This document shows, piece after piece, positions 47,561-58,436 of a stretch of DNA of 64,000 nucleotides. The stretch spans positions 901,501 through 965,500 of the forward strand of contig JACVTC010000018.1 in the NCBI GenBank assembly GCA_016946835.1, written 5' to 3'. Position 1 is the stretch's first letter. Each line of letters begins with the position of its first letter. Position numbers and translations under genes: made by a program. Under the pieces are notes generated by a model. It was not told the origin of the DNA. It saw only the letters and a list, made by a program, of their open reading frames with translations, and made no database searches. This stretch comes from Neocallimastix lanati (nom. inval.). Taxonomy: Eukaryota > Neocallimastigomycota > Neocallimastigomycetes > Neocallimastigales > Neocallimastigaceae.

Positions 47561-49390
47561 TAAATAATAAATAATTGAATAATAAATAATAAATAATAAA
47601 TAATAAATAATAAATAATAAATAATAAATAATAAATAATAAATAATAAATAATAAATAATAAATAATTGAATAATAAATAATAAATAATAAATAATAAAT
47701 AATAAATAATAAATAATAAATAATAAATAATAAATAATAAATAATAAATAATAAATAATAAATAATAAATAATTGAATAATAAATAATAAATAATAAATA
47801 GTTAAATAATAAATAATAAATAATTGAATAATAAATAATTAAATAATAAATAATAAATAATAAATAATAAATAATAAATAATAAATAATAAATAATAAAT
47901 AATAAATAGTTAAATAATAAACAATAAATAATAAATAATTAAATAATAAATAATAAATAATAAATAATAAATAATAAATAATAAATAATAAATAATAAAT
48001 AATAAATAATAAATAATAAATAATAAATAATAAATAATAAATAATAAATAATAAATAATAAATAATAAATAATAAATAATTGAATAATAAATAATAAATA
48101 ATTAAATAATAAATAATAAATAATTAAATAATAAATAAGTAAATAAGTAAATAAGTAAATAATAAATAATAAATAATAAATAATAAATAATAAATAATAA
48201 ATAATAAATAATAAATAATTGAATAATAAATAATAAATAATAAATAATAAATAATAAATAATAAATAATAAATAATAAATAATAAATAATAAATAATAAA
48301 TAATAAATAAGTAAATAAGTAAATAATAATAAATAATAAATAGTTAAATAATAAACAATAAATAATAAATAATTAAATAATAAATAATAAATAATAAATA
48401 ATAAATAATAAATAATAAATAATAAATAATAAATATTAAATATTAAATAATAAATAATTAAATAATAAATAATAAATAATAAATAATAAATAATAAATAA
48501 TAAATAATAAATAATAAATAATAAATAATAAATAATAAATAATAAATAATAAATAATAAATAATAAATAATAAATAATAAATAATAAATAATAAATAATA
48601 AATAATAAATAATAAATATTAAATAATAAACAATAAATAATAAATAATTAAATAATAAATAATAAACAATAAATAATAAATAATTAAATAATAAATAATA
48701 AATAATAAATAATAAATAATAAATAATAAATAATAAATATTAAATATTAAATAATAAATAATAAATAATAAATAATAAATAATAAATAATAAATAATAAA
48801 TAATAAATAATAAATAATAAATAATAAATAATAAATAATAAATAATAAATAATAAATAATAAATAATAAATAATAAATAATAAATAATAAATAATAAATA
48901 ATAAATAATAAATAATAAATAATAATAATAAATAATAAATAATAAATAATTGAATAATAAATAATAAATAAGTAAATAAGTAAATAAGTAAATAATAAAT
49001 AATAAATAATAAATAATAAATAGTTAAATAATAAATAATAAATAATAAATAATAAATAATAAATAGTTAAATAATAAACAATAAATAATAAATAATTAAA
49101 TAATAAATAATAAACAATAAATAATAAATAATTAAATAATAAATAATAAATAATAAATAATAAATAATAAATAATAAATAATAAATAATAAATATTAAAT
49201 ATTAAATAATAAATAATTAAATAATAAATAATAAATAATAAATAATAAATAATAAATAATAAATAATAAATAATAAATAATAAATAATAAATAATAAATA
49301 TTAAATAATAAATAACAAATAATAAATAATAAATAATAAATAATAAATAATAAATAATAAATAATAAATAATAAATAATAATAGATATAA
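47561..49390. repeat. Long TAATAAA heptamer array
   Basis: About 1.8 kb of TAATAAA units, interrupted by TTGAATAATAAA, GTTAAATAATAAA, AAGTAAATAAGTAA and ATTAAATATTAAA spacers that recur as higher-order blocks (for example the GTTAAATAATAAACAATAAA block at about 47905, 48340 and 49065). It is the same heptamer as at 34.3 kb and the reverse complement of the array at 36.0 kb just upstream of the scaffoldin-like gene. Confidence 0.9.
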
Positions 49391-50490
49391 ATAATATTAT
49401 TATAAATAATAAATAAATAATAAATGTAAATATAAGTAAAATTAAATATTAGATAATAAAATGGTTAAATAATAAAAAATGATATATTATAAATATAAAT
49501 AAATAATAAATATAAATATAAATAAATAATATATAGATAATAAATAATAAATAAATAATACATGTAAATATATATAAAAATAAATAAAAGATAATAAATA
49601 ATAAATAATATATAAATGTTAAATGTAAATATAATTAAATAATTTTATTAATAAATAATATATAAATAATAAACACTATTATTTTAAATAATAAATAATA
49701 TATATAAATAAATATTATTTATAAACAATATTATTATAAATAATAAATAATAAATAATAAATATTAAATAATAAATATAAATAAATAATAAATAAATAAT
49801 AAATAATAAATATAAATAAATAATAAATAATAAATAAATAATAAATAATAAATATAAAAAATACTATTATTCAATTATTTATTATTTATTTATATTTATT
49901 ATTTATTATTTATAATATTGTTTATAAATAATATTTATTTATATATATTTATTATTTATTATTTATTATTTATTATTTATTAATAAATAAAAAATAATAT
50001 TCTTTTATTATAAAAGTAATAAATAGGATAAAAGTAACCGAAGAGCTATCAATAATAAAATAATAATATAAATTATATTTATTAATAAAAATCTAAAAAT
50101 AAATAGTAAATATTTAATAAAAAATAACGAAAGAGTGATCCTTAATATTTAGTTAAAGATAAATAAAAATGAAAAGTAGGAGTTGAAATTTAAAAAAAAG
50201 TCAAAAGTTAAGGATTATGAAAAGTTATAAATTTAGATATACTTCTATTTCAACAAAAAATTAAGAGATTTTTAAAGAAGGAAAGAATAAAAAAAAAAAA
50301 AAAAGATGAAGATTATCTTGAATAGTTAATAATATAGAACTTTAGTTTTGTATAAGTTTTATTAAGATATTTGTGTTATTGAGAATTTCTGTTCTCGTTA
50401 ATAGTTCATTATTGATTAATATAATTTGGACGTAGAAATTTTTTTTTATATTATGATTATTTATTATTTTTTTTTTTCTTAATAAAAAAT
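49391..50490. other. Degenerate heptamer DNA and A+T-rich spacer
   Basis: No gene. Imperfect continuation of the array to about 49.85 kb, then a reverse-complement tract (TTATTTATTA type) at about 49868-49982, then unique A+T-rich sequence. Confidence 0.5.
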
Positions 50491-50710
50491 ATTTATTAAC
50501 CCTCGGCCAAGGACACCACCGGTTACTACCTTAATGCCGGCAACGACAAAGGTTCAAAACCTCCTATAAAATATAGTACTGATCCTTCATGTGAAACAGC
50601 GGTTACGACTTTAATGCCGGTGACGACAAAGCCCGAAAATGGTATTAGTTTATTTGACGGTAGTCTTACATGTATTAAGAGGTACGAGGCTTTAATTGAA
50701 AACTTTTAAC
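50491..50710 (+). pseudogene. Scaffoldin-like gene fragment
   Basis: A small island of balanced composition reads 'SAKDTTGYYLNAGNDKGSK' and, in line, 'STDPSCETAVTT'; the 'GYYLNA' unit is the hallmark of the scaffoldin-like gene's type B blocks. A second, shifted copy of the same coding words ('TACGACTTTAATGCCGGTGACG') lies 80 bp on. It ends in 'GSLTCIKRYEALIENF' and a stop at about 50709. Best read as a decayed fragment of a neighbouring scaffoldin-like gene. Confidence 0.6.
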
Positions 50711-51095
50711 GAGTATTGTCAATGATTTCAAAAAAAAAAAATGAAAAATTTTAATATTTAAAAAAATTTTAGAAAACCAGTAAGGTCAAGATGTATCCTT
50801 TATATCTTCGTATCATATTTATATGGTCATGTATTTATTTTTTGATATATATATAAGAACTATTAATAATTATTAATAGTTCTTATATATATTAATCTTT
50901 AATTTTTATTAATACAAATCATCAAAAATATTTAAATATTTTTTATTTTATTTAAATAATTTTTATTTCTTTTTATTTTTTAAATAAAAGATTATCATAT
51001 TACTTAATTTTTAATTGTATGGAATTATTTATTATATCTTATAAAACATTTTATTTTTTTATTTTAATTAATATTTTTAGTAAATATTTTTGTAT
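50711..51095. repeat. A+T-rich flank shared with the glycosyltransferase gene
   Basis: From about 50875 to 51065 the sequence matches 53.34-53.53 kb closely ('ATTAATCTTTAATTTTTATT', 'AAAAGATTATCATATTACTT'). A third, more diverged copy lies at about 53.09-53.27 kb. This is the 3' flank of the duplicated glycosyltransferase fragment. Confidence 0.6.
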
Positions 51096-51099
51096 TTTT

Positions 51100-51395
51100 T
51101 TATTCAATTTTCTATTTTCTTTCGAATGGAATTTCTTTTCATGTTTTTATAGAGTCTTTTCAAATGCTTCTTTTCATAATGACAGAGACTTCCTGTTCTC
51201 TGCTTATAGTAGTAATAAATTCCTTCATCGGGTGCCTTATATATTTTTGGATCGTGGTGGTAGCAATTTTTTCTAAATAGTTTATCTTCCTGATATCTTA
51301 TATGGGTTGGAAATTGTAGTTTATGGTTATCCAAAAATTTTCTTCGAAAGAGGCTATCGCAGACAAAGCCTTCGATGTTGATAAAATTATTAATC
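51100..51395 (-). pseudogene. C-terminal fragment of a duplicated family 2 glycosyltransferase
   Basis: On the minus strand from 51395: 'INIEGFVCDSLFRRKFLD', then 'QFPTHIRYQEDKLFRKNCYH' and 'YYYKQRTGSLCHYEKKHLKR', aligning with residues of about 160-245 of the intact gene at 53538-54326, at roughly 80-90% by eye. The catalytic N-terminal two thirds are missing. Homology continues into the 3' flank, so this is a truncated segmental duplicate of about 520 bp. The plus-strand frame at 51019-51276 is its shadow. Confidence 0.8.
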
Positions 51396-51813
51396 CATAT
51401 ATAATAAAAATATTTATATTGTTTTTTTTCTAATTCAAAAGTAATAAAATTAAAATTATCGTTTTTTATATATTATGAGAGAAAACCGCTGATAGCACAG
51501 CTACATAATTAAGTCTTGGTATTTTTTTTTTTTTTTTATATTGAATTTAGAAAAAATATTTTTTTAATTTATATAAATAAAACTAAATGTTTAATATTTA
51601 TTTACTTGAATTCAAGAGAAATAAAATTAAAAATAATCTTGTAAATATATTTTAAATGATGATTTTTATATTCAAAGTCTTAATCCAATAGTTTGTACTA
51701 AATATGATGGAGCTAGTTATGGTATTAATGTTTTTTCAAAGAAAATAGTAATAGAAATTTAGTTACATTTTCAGGTAAACCTTTAATTCAACTAACTGAA
51801 GATTTTAGCTAAT
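51396..51813. other. A+T-rich spacer with a possible coding remnant
   Basis: Around 51675-51810 a less simple stretch reads 'SLNPIVCTKYDGASYGINVF' on the plus strand with a later frame change. It resembles nothing I can name with confidence and may be another scaffoldin-type or secreted-protein remnant. Confidence 0.3.
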
Positions 51814-52491
51814 TTAGTTATTTATAGATTTGAGAAATTCATTAACGTTTTCTGCTAAAATTTTATTTGCTGAATATGATATATGTGAATTAGCCCAAAA
51901 ATAATCACTAACATTCTTCTTCTTGTTCCCTCCCCAAGAATTAATACAATCTTTAAATCCATATTTGTAACAATTTTTAATTATATGTTCAAATATATTC
52001 ACAGTACTGTAATAGATAAGATTCACATTTGAATATTTTTTGAAAAATATTTTTGATGATTTAATTATTTCATCATTAAATTGAGAAACTTCTTTTATTA
52101 AAATTTCTATACAGTTTCCGTCTGAAATACCTTTACATGGGTAATATTTTTTACGAAGTGGTACTTTATACAGGGGGGGAGCTCCAAGAATCATTATATT
52201 TCTTGCACCAACATCATATATTTTTTTTATAACACTAAATAAATTTTTAATAATTTCTAAATTCGTTCCTTTAATTCTCCATGCAATATCACAAGAACCA
52301 AACCAAAATACATATAATAAATTATATTTATTCCATTCATTTGAAAATTGTTTTCCTTCCGACATATTTTTATAATAATATGAATATTGTTTTTCTAAAT
52401 CAATATTATTTTCAAATTTTGTAAATTTATTAATAATAGAAGCACCTCTTATACTTTCATAAGTTAACTGAATTGATTTTTTTCCTAACAT
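51814..52491 (-). CDS. SGNH/GDSL-hydrolase-like protein, probably truncated and inactive
   Basis: 225 residues from ATG 52491; the frame stays open slightly upstream ('YLKKISTRKIR'). The pattern 'GA.........Q..YY', 'LYVFWFGSCDIAW', 'VGARNIMILGAPPLYKVPL', 'FNDEI' and 'YFWANSHIS' fits the C-terminal three quarters of a GDSL-type esterase (thermolabile-hemolysin or CE16-like branch). Three things are wrong for activity: the N-terminal GDS nucleophile block is absent, the usual G.ND block is GSCD (Asn to Cys), and the usual FWD..H.. triad block is FWANSH (Asp to Ala). It could be a 5'-truncated pseudogene with a long surviving frame, or a binding-only protein. No signal peptide is present in this frame; a separate 5' exon near 52.6 kb is possible but unproved. 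Confidence 0.55.
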   Translation of the reverse strand: MLGKKSIQLTYESIRGASIINKFTKFENNIDLEKQYSYYYKNMSEGKQFSNEWNKYNLLYVFWFGSCDIAWRIKGTNLEIIKNLFSVIKKIYDVGARNIMILGAPPLYKVPLRKKYYPCKGISDGNCIEILIKEVSQFNDEIIKSSKIFFKKYSNVNLIYYSTVNIFEHIIKNCYKYGFKDCINSWGGNKKKNVSDYFWANSHISYSANKILAENVNEFLKSINN

Positions 52492-53537
52492 CCGTATTTT
52501 TCTGGTACTTATTTTTTTAGGTATTATATAATGATTACAAATTGCTATCTGTTATACAATTATATTCTGTTATTTCACTATGATGGGAAGAATATATAAT
52601 TCTTACCATCATAACAATAGTCCGCTTTGTTTAAAATCTCAAACGAATTTTTTTTTTATTATACGAGAAATATCGTTATATTACATTTATGGAAAGCACT
52701 TCCTTTAGACCAGAATTTTTTCTCATTACTGACCAAAACATTTGTAAAGAAAGCTTATTGAAGAAAAAACCAAATATAAATAATATTAATATATATGACT
52801 CAAAGGAATCAATTGTGAAAATGAAGAATTGGTATCACTTTTATTTCTAGGGAAGAGTATACCTATTCAGTACCCATCAAAATTATGAAATCTAGTAGAC
52901 ATATATCACAAGAAAAAAAATAATAAAATTAGATGCATATGATTAATTTTAAATAAAATTTTTTTTTAATGTTTTAATCATTATTCATTTTAATTTTAAT
53001 TTACTATTTATATTTTTATTTTTATTTTTATTATTATTTTTTTCTATATTTTTTAGAATTATACATTTTTAATATAATTAGAAAATTATTAAAACTTCTT
53101 ATACCTAATAATAATTTAAATATTTTTCATTTTATATAGTACAAATCATTAATAATATTTAAATATGTTATTTTATTTAAATAAATCATTATATAATTAT
53201 TAGTTTTTTTTTTTTTTTTTTAAATAAAAGAGAATCATATTACATAATTTTAAATGGAATTAATTAGAACATCTATTAATTTAATAAATTTTTTTTTTTT
53301 TAATTTATATTTTAAGAATAAATTTTTAAATAAATAGAAAATTATTAAGAGTTCTTATACATATTAATCTTTAATTTTTATTAATACAAATCATCAAAAA
53401 TATTTAAATATTTTTTATTTAATTTAAATAATTATTATTTTTTTTCATTTTTTTAAATAAAAGATTATCATATTACTTAATTTTTAATTGTATGGAATTA
53501 TTTATCATATCTTATAAAACATTTTATTTTTTTATTG
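52492..53537. other. A+T-rich spacer with short unexplained frames
   Basis: On the plus strand 52689-52850 encodes 53 residues ('MESTSFRPEFFLITDQNICK...'), not recognised and not called. On the minus strand about 52655-52590 reads 'SFEILNKADYCYDGKNYIFF', which might be a piece of the hydrolase gene's 5' part. From about 53.09 to 53.53 kb lie two copies of the 3' flank of the neighbouring glycosyltransferase. Confidence 0.35.
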
Positions 53538-54326
53538 TTAATTTATATTTTTATTAATAATTGTAGTATAATTTTTTCTATTTTCAATTTTCTTTCGGAT
53601 GGAATTTCTTTTTATGTTTTTATATAGTCTTTTCAAATGCTTCTTTTCATAATTACAGATACTTCCTGTTCTCTGCTTATAGTAGTAATAAATTCCTTCA
53701 TCGGGCGCTTTATATGTTTTTGGATTGTGGTGGTAGCAATTTTTTCTAAATAGTTTATCTTCCATAAATCTTATATTGGTTGGAAATCGTATGTTATTAT
53801 CATCTAAAAATTTTCTTCGAAAGATACTATCACATACATAACCTTCTACTTTTGTAAAATTTTCATGATGAATGTATTTATCTGATCCATTAATACTTCT
53901 TACAAAGGTACCAACGACAATATCATAATTTGTTGTATATTGATATAAATTTTCAAAAAACCGTTCATCAATATAGTCATCACTGTCCAGGAAGCCAATA
54001 AATTCACCGTTTGCGATATTAATACCAGTATTTCTAGTAATGGATGGCCCTTTATTTTCGTCCAAATGAACTATCTTAATCCTACTATCTTTTTTTTTAA
54101 ATTCATTCAATATATTCAAGGAATTATCGGTGGATGAATCATCAATACAAATTATTTCTAGTTCCTTTAAAGTTTGATTCAATACTGATTGAATAGAACG
54201 TTCTAAGTAGAGTTCAGTATTATATACAGGAATAATAACGGATATCTTAATTTTTGAATAACTTTTTCCTGTTAATAAAATAATAATATAAATAAACAAA
54301 AAAACAAATCTTTTTAAAATAAACAT
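53538..54326 (-). CDS. Family 2 glycosyltransferase, signal-anchored
   Basis: 262 residues, single exon. A hydrophobic N-terminus (residues about 7-20) with a Lys/Ser-rich boundary acts as signal peptide or membrane anchor. The GT-A core follows: 'ISVIIPVYNTE' (about 28-38), 'IQSVLNQT' (45-52), 'CIDDSSTDNS' with the nucleotide-binding acidic residues (60-69), 'GPSITRNTGI' (93-102), and the metal-binding 'FLDSDDYID' (112-120). The C-terminal third is Lys/Arg/Tyr-rich ('YYYYKQRTGS'). This predicts transfer of a sugar from a nucleotide donor in the secretory pathway; the sugar and acceptor are unknown. The protein is short for the family because the C-terminal region is compact. Its own C-terminal third is duplicated at 51.1 kb. 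The start is the first Met before the hydrophobic segment. Confidence 0.85.
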   Translation of the reverse strand: MFILKRFVFLFIYIIILLTGKSYSKIKISVIIPVYNTELYLERSIQSVLNQTLKELEIICIDDSSTDNSLNILNEFKKKDSRIKIVHLDENKGPSITRNTGINIANGEFIGFLDSDDYIDERFFENLYQYTTNYDIVVGTFVRSINGSDKYIHHENFTKVEGYVCDSIFRRKFLDDNNIRFPTNIRFMEDKLFRKNCYHHNPKTYKAPDEGIYYYYKQRTGSICNYEKKHLKRLYKNIKRNSIRKKIENRKNYTTIINKNIN

Positions 54327-56576
54327 TCTTTGAAAATACCCTTTTTTAAAAAAAATTCATTTTAATTGCTTTTTTGTAAAAATATTATTATATATTTATT
54401 TAATTGAATAATTTATTATAATTGTATTTATTTAAAAGTTGAAATTAACTTTAAATTTAATATTTAAAGTTTTTAATATAAATATTTAAAGTATAAGTTA
54501 TTATAAAATTTTATCCATTAAATATTCATTTTAATAGTAAAAAAAAAGATTCATTATTTTCTTTCTATTAAAAAAAAAAAAGACTTTGTTAAGAATTAGT
54601 TCATTTTTAAATTATAAAAAATTTAACTATACTTACCATAATTTAATTTAGAATATTAATAAAATTATTTTTTTTACAAAAATCTTATAATAATAAATTT
54701 ATTTTTGAAAGAGAAATGTATTGTTTATATGGAAGTTTAAAAAAATTAATATAAACAAATTAAATAATTATTTCTGAATTCAATTTTCATAAAATTTTAA
54801 TATTTAATTTATAATAATTAAAAAAAAAATTAGTGAACATTAAAGCATTTTTTATTTTATTTTTTTTTTAAATTTTAAATTTAGTTTCATTATATAAATT
54901 TAAAAAAATTAAAATAAAAAATTTTTTATTTTAAGGTGTTTTATTTTAAATATTTTAATTTTTATTTAATTTAATAAAATTAAATAAAAATTAAAATATT
55001 TAAAATAATACTATTTGAATTATTAATAATCAATTATTATTAATTATTAATAATTTATATTAATTTAATAATTTTACTAATTTTTATTTTATAAAATAAA
55101 TATAAATAAAATAAATTATTATTATTTGAATCAACATTTAAGTAATATTTGTTAAAATAGAATTAATATCTGTTTTTATTTAAATTTTAAAAAACTTTTT
55201 CTAATATTTAATATTAAAATTTTAAAAATTGGTAGAGTTGATATATTATAATATGAATATATTAATATTGTAATTTTAAAGAAACAACCTAAATACGTTT
55301 AAATACGTAATTTTATTATAAAAAATTATTGATATTGAGAGAAATAATTTTGCTATTGAACATTTTAAGAAAGAAATAATATAATTTAATGAAATATATT
55401 TCATATCTATTAAATAAATTCAAAAACAGAATATAATTTTAATTTAAAAATAAAAATAAAAATAATAATTATTTTTATTACAATGATTATACACTAAAAA
55501 TTTATTTTTGAAAAAGCAATATTAAGAGTCATGGTTATAATTCGAAATTGCAGGAGATGTAATGTCTATTCCATAAAATTCAATTATTCTCAAAGAGTTA
55601 ATTGCAGGTAATATAGACTTCCTAACTTTTCCATAACCACCAATATAATTAAGTTAATAAGAATGATTAATACTTTAGATATTATAGGTAAAAATCATAT
55701 ATAGATGGAATATGTTTTCTCTTTTGAATAATTACCATTTAATAGTTTTCTAACGTATTTTCATAAAGTTAATGAAAAGGTTCGAAAAAATCTAGATAAC
55801 GTGAAATTAGTGCATTTTTAAGATATTGATAGCCATTAATATAATTTATAATAAAACATTTCATAATTATATTGAAGGTGTTGAAAAATAACTTATCTCT
55901 TTATATTTACTTTAAACAGTTTATTAAAAATTTTAGCATTCAAAAAAATATATAAATATATATATATATAATTTATCTTAATTTTTATTTATTTTATTAT
56001 AAATATTTAATATAATTTAAACCTAAATTGAAATTGCTTAATGAAAATTTAAAATAATAATTTAAAATAATAATTTAAAATAAATATCTAAAATAAAAAT
56101 TTAAAGTAAAAATAAAATTAAAAAAAATATAATTAAATTTAAAATTTACTAAAATTTATTAAAATATTCTAAATTTAAAATAAGAATCCTTAAATATTTT
56201 AAATAGAGTAGGTTTTCAATATTTTATTATTTAAAATTATTATGAAAAATAATCGGATAAAAGAGATTAAGTTTTATCATTTTTATAAAAAAAAAATTAT
56301 TTTCATTTAAATTATTCTTTAAAAAAATATAATAACAAATTAATTAGAAAAAAATAAAATTATTAATATATTTTTTATTTATTTATTTCTTAAAAATTTT
56401 GTATAAATAATAAATTTGAGACAAAACTATAATTATAGAAATAATATAATTATAACACAAATAAATTGTTTTCTTCTAAATTTGATTTTAATTTAAATAT
56501 AAAATTAAAATATAAAATTAAAAATATAAAATTAACTAATAATACTTATTGTTAATGTTAGCCTTACCAATATATA
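54327..56576. other. Long A+T-rich intergenic region with one possible coding relic
   Basis: Shared upstream space of the divergent glycosyltransferase genes. Around 55500-55870, minus strand, a less simple stretch reads 'INGYQYLKNALISRYLDFFE' and, in another frame, 'GYGKVRKSILPAINSLRIIE' with 'FYGIDITSPAI'. This is probably a decayed exon of an unknown gene. An inverted repeat 'ATTTTAATTTTTATTTAATT' / reverse lies near 54955-55000. Nothing else is seen. Confidence 0.35.
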
Positions 56577-58436
56577 ATGAAAAAATATAAATTTATTATT
56601 TTTGTCTACTTCATCTTTATTTATAAAATTATTAGATGTGAAATCATAAATGAAAATAATGAAAATTTATGTTCGGTAAATAATACTATATTTTATTATA
56701 TGGAAGGTATTAACAAAATTCTAAATTCGAATGATTCTATTAAAAATAATTTTAAATTTTCGAATACCAATGTAAAATTTATTAACCAGGAAGAAAAAAT
56801 AATTCTTTCCAAAAAGTGTCATGAAAATTTGAATCTAATACATCATAAGCCTTTTCAAAAACCTTTTAAAACAATTAAAATAAATAATGAAAAAAAAAGT
56901 GAACCAATTATTATCTCAATGTCAGGCAATAAAGAAAAAATTGATACGGTGTACATAACAGTTGAAAGCTTATTGAATCAAACAGTTGAAGCAACTAATA
57001 TTATACTTACATTATCTATTGATGAATTTCCTATGAAAGAAAAAGAATTACCTGAAATAATTATTAAACTTATTAAAACTTACTCGAATTTTAAGATAAA
57101 ATGGATAAAAGAAAATATTAAAGAATATAAACAAATAACTGTAGTTGATGATTATCCAAAAGATGTTATTATAATTATAAATGAAAATATCAAATATCCG
57201 GAATGGTTTATAAATGAAATATATAATGAATATGTACAATATGGTAGGCAGTGTGCAATAAAATATACATCTTCAAAAGAAAATGATTATTCAATTGATA
57301 TTTATGCTTTTTTGTTAAAAAAAGAATTTATGGGAAATTATTATGAAGAAATTATAAAAGAAATTATTAATATATATCCAATAAATCAATATATTGTAAA
57401 TATATCTTATATATTTGCCATATATCTCAATGGATATAGAATACATTGTAATAATAAATTAGAAATATTACCTTATAATTTTACTAATCATGCTAATAAT
57501 AAAATATTTGATATTGATAACAATGATAAATTAAATGAATTCAAAAAATCTCATAGTACTTTAATAGAATATGTTTATAAGAAGTATAAAATTTCGTATT
57601 ACGAAATGTTGGATGCTCCCATTATTGTTACAATGACAACATATCCAGCACGTGAAGAAAGCATTGTTAAAATGTTAAAACATTTTAGGAGACAAACACT
57701 AAAACCAGATTTAATTACTCTATGGCTCTCAGAAACTGAATATCCAAAAGATATTATACCTTCTCATCTAAAACCATTTGTTGATGAAGGTTATATTGAA
57801 CTTCATTGGACATCAACAAATAGTTATGGAAGTAAAAGATTTGAAGTGCAAAAATTATATAATAATGCTTATGTAATTACTGTTGATGATGATTTTTATT
57901 ATCCTGAAACGTATATTGAAACAATATATATTAATATGATATTAACAAACATGATTTGTATATACAATTCACATTACGATGATTATGAAAGTTTTAAATT
58001 TTCAATTAAATTCGATGGAATAAATGATTCTTTATATGTGCATATTTATGCAGGTCTTGCCGGATTTCCTCCATATACATTTCCAATTCAAATATTTAAT
58101 ACAAAATCCTTAGAAATAAGAGATAAGTATTACAAAACAAATGAAGAAATTTGGATATTATCAGGGTTACTTAGTAACAATGATAAAATCCATTCTATTA
58201 GTAATATTTTTTTTAATTTTAAAAATTATCATATAGAAAATTCCCAAAATGTTGGATTAAAATACATTAATTTCAAAAAAGATGTTATAGAATATATGAC
58301 AGCAAGAATGGTTTTAGAAAATAAATTAGTTGATAAATTTAAAAAATTATATCCAAAATTTAATGTTCATAAAATTATTAAGAAGAATAAAAAACTTCAA
58401 AAAAAAAAAAAAATAATCCAAAAAAAAAAGGAATAA
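56577..58436 (+). CDS. Secreted or luminal two-domain glycosyltransferase (GT-A-like)
   Basis: 619 residues, single exon, A+T-rich codons. Signal peptide at 1-21. Two related domains in tandem. Domain 1 (about 109-300): 'PIIISMSGNKEKIDTVYITV', 'ESLLNQTVEATNIILTLS', 'FPMKEKELPE' and 'DVIIIINENIKYPEWF'. Domain 2 (about 347-545): 'APIIVTMTTYPAREESIVKM', 'RRQTLKPDLITLWLSETEYP' and 'AYVITVDDDFYYPETYI'. The acidic DDD metal site (436-440 region) is kept in domain 2 but is NENI in domain 1, so only domain 2 is likely catalytic. The C-tail is Lys-rich. The motif set resembles bacterial glycosyltransferases of rumen Bacteroidetes, so transfer is possible but unproved. Start chosen because it is the only Met ahead of the signal segment. 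Confidence 0.8.
   Translation: MKKYKFIIFVYFIFIYKIIRCEIINENNENLCSVNNTIFYYMEGINKILNSNDSIKNNFKFSNTNVKFINQEEKIILSKKCHENLNLIHHKPFQKPFKTIKINNEKKSEPIIISMSGNKEKIDTVYITVESLLNQTVEATNIILTLSIDEFPMKEKELPEIIIKLIKTYSNFKIKWIKENIKEYKQITVVDDYPKDVIIIINENIKYPEWFINEIYNEYVQYGRQCAIKYTSSKENDYSIDIYAFLLKKEFMGNYYEEIIKEIINIYPINQYIVNISYIFAIYLNGYRIHCNNKLEILPYNFTNHANNKIFDIDNNDKLNEFKKSHSTLIEYVYKKYKISYYEMLDAPIIVTMTTYPAREESIVKMLKHFRRQTLKPDLITLWLSETEYPKDIIPSHLKPFVDEGYIELHWTSTNSYGSKRFEVQKLYNNAYVITVDDDFYYPETYIETIYINMILTNMICIYNSHYDDYESFKFSIKFDGINDSLYVHIYAGLAGFPPYTFPIQIFNTKSLEIRDKYYKTNEEIWILSGLLSNNDKIHSISNIFFNFKNYHIENSQNVGLKYINFKKDVIEYMTARMVLENKLVDKFKKLYPKFNVHKIIKKNKKLQKKKKIIQKKKE

Noticed and set aside
57048-57239. Minus-strand frame inside the two-domain glycosyltransferase
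   Set aside because: Shadow of the plus-strand gene with no features of its own.
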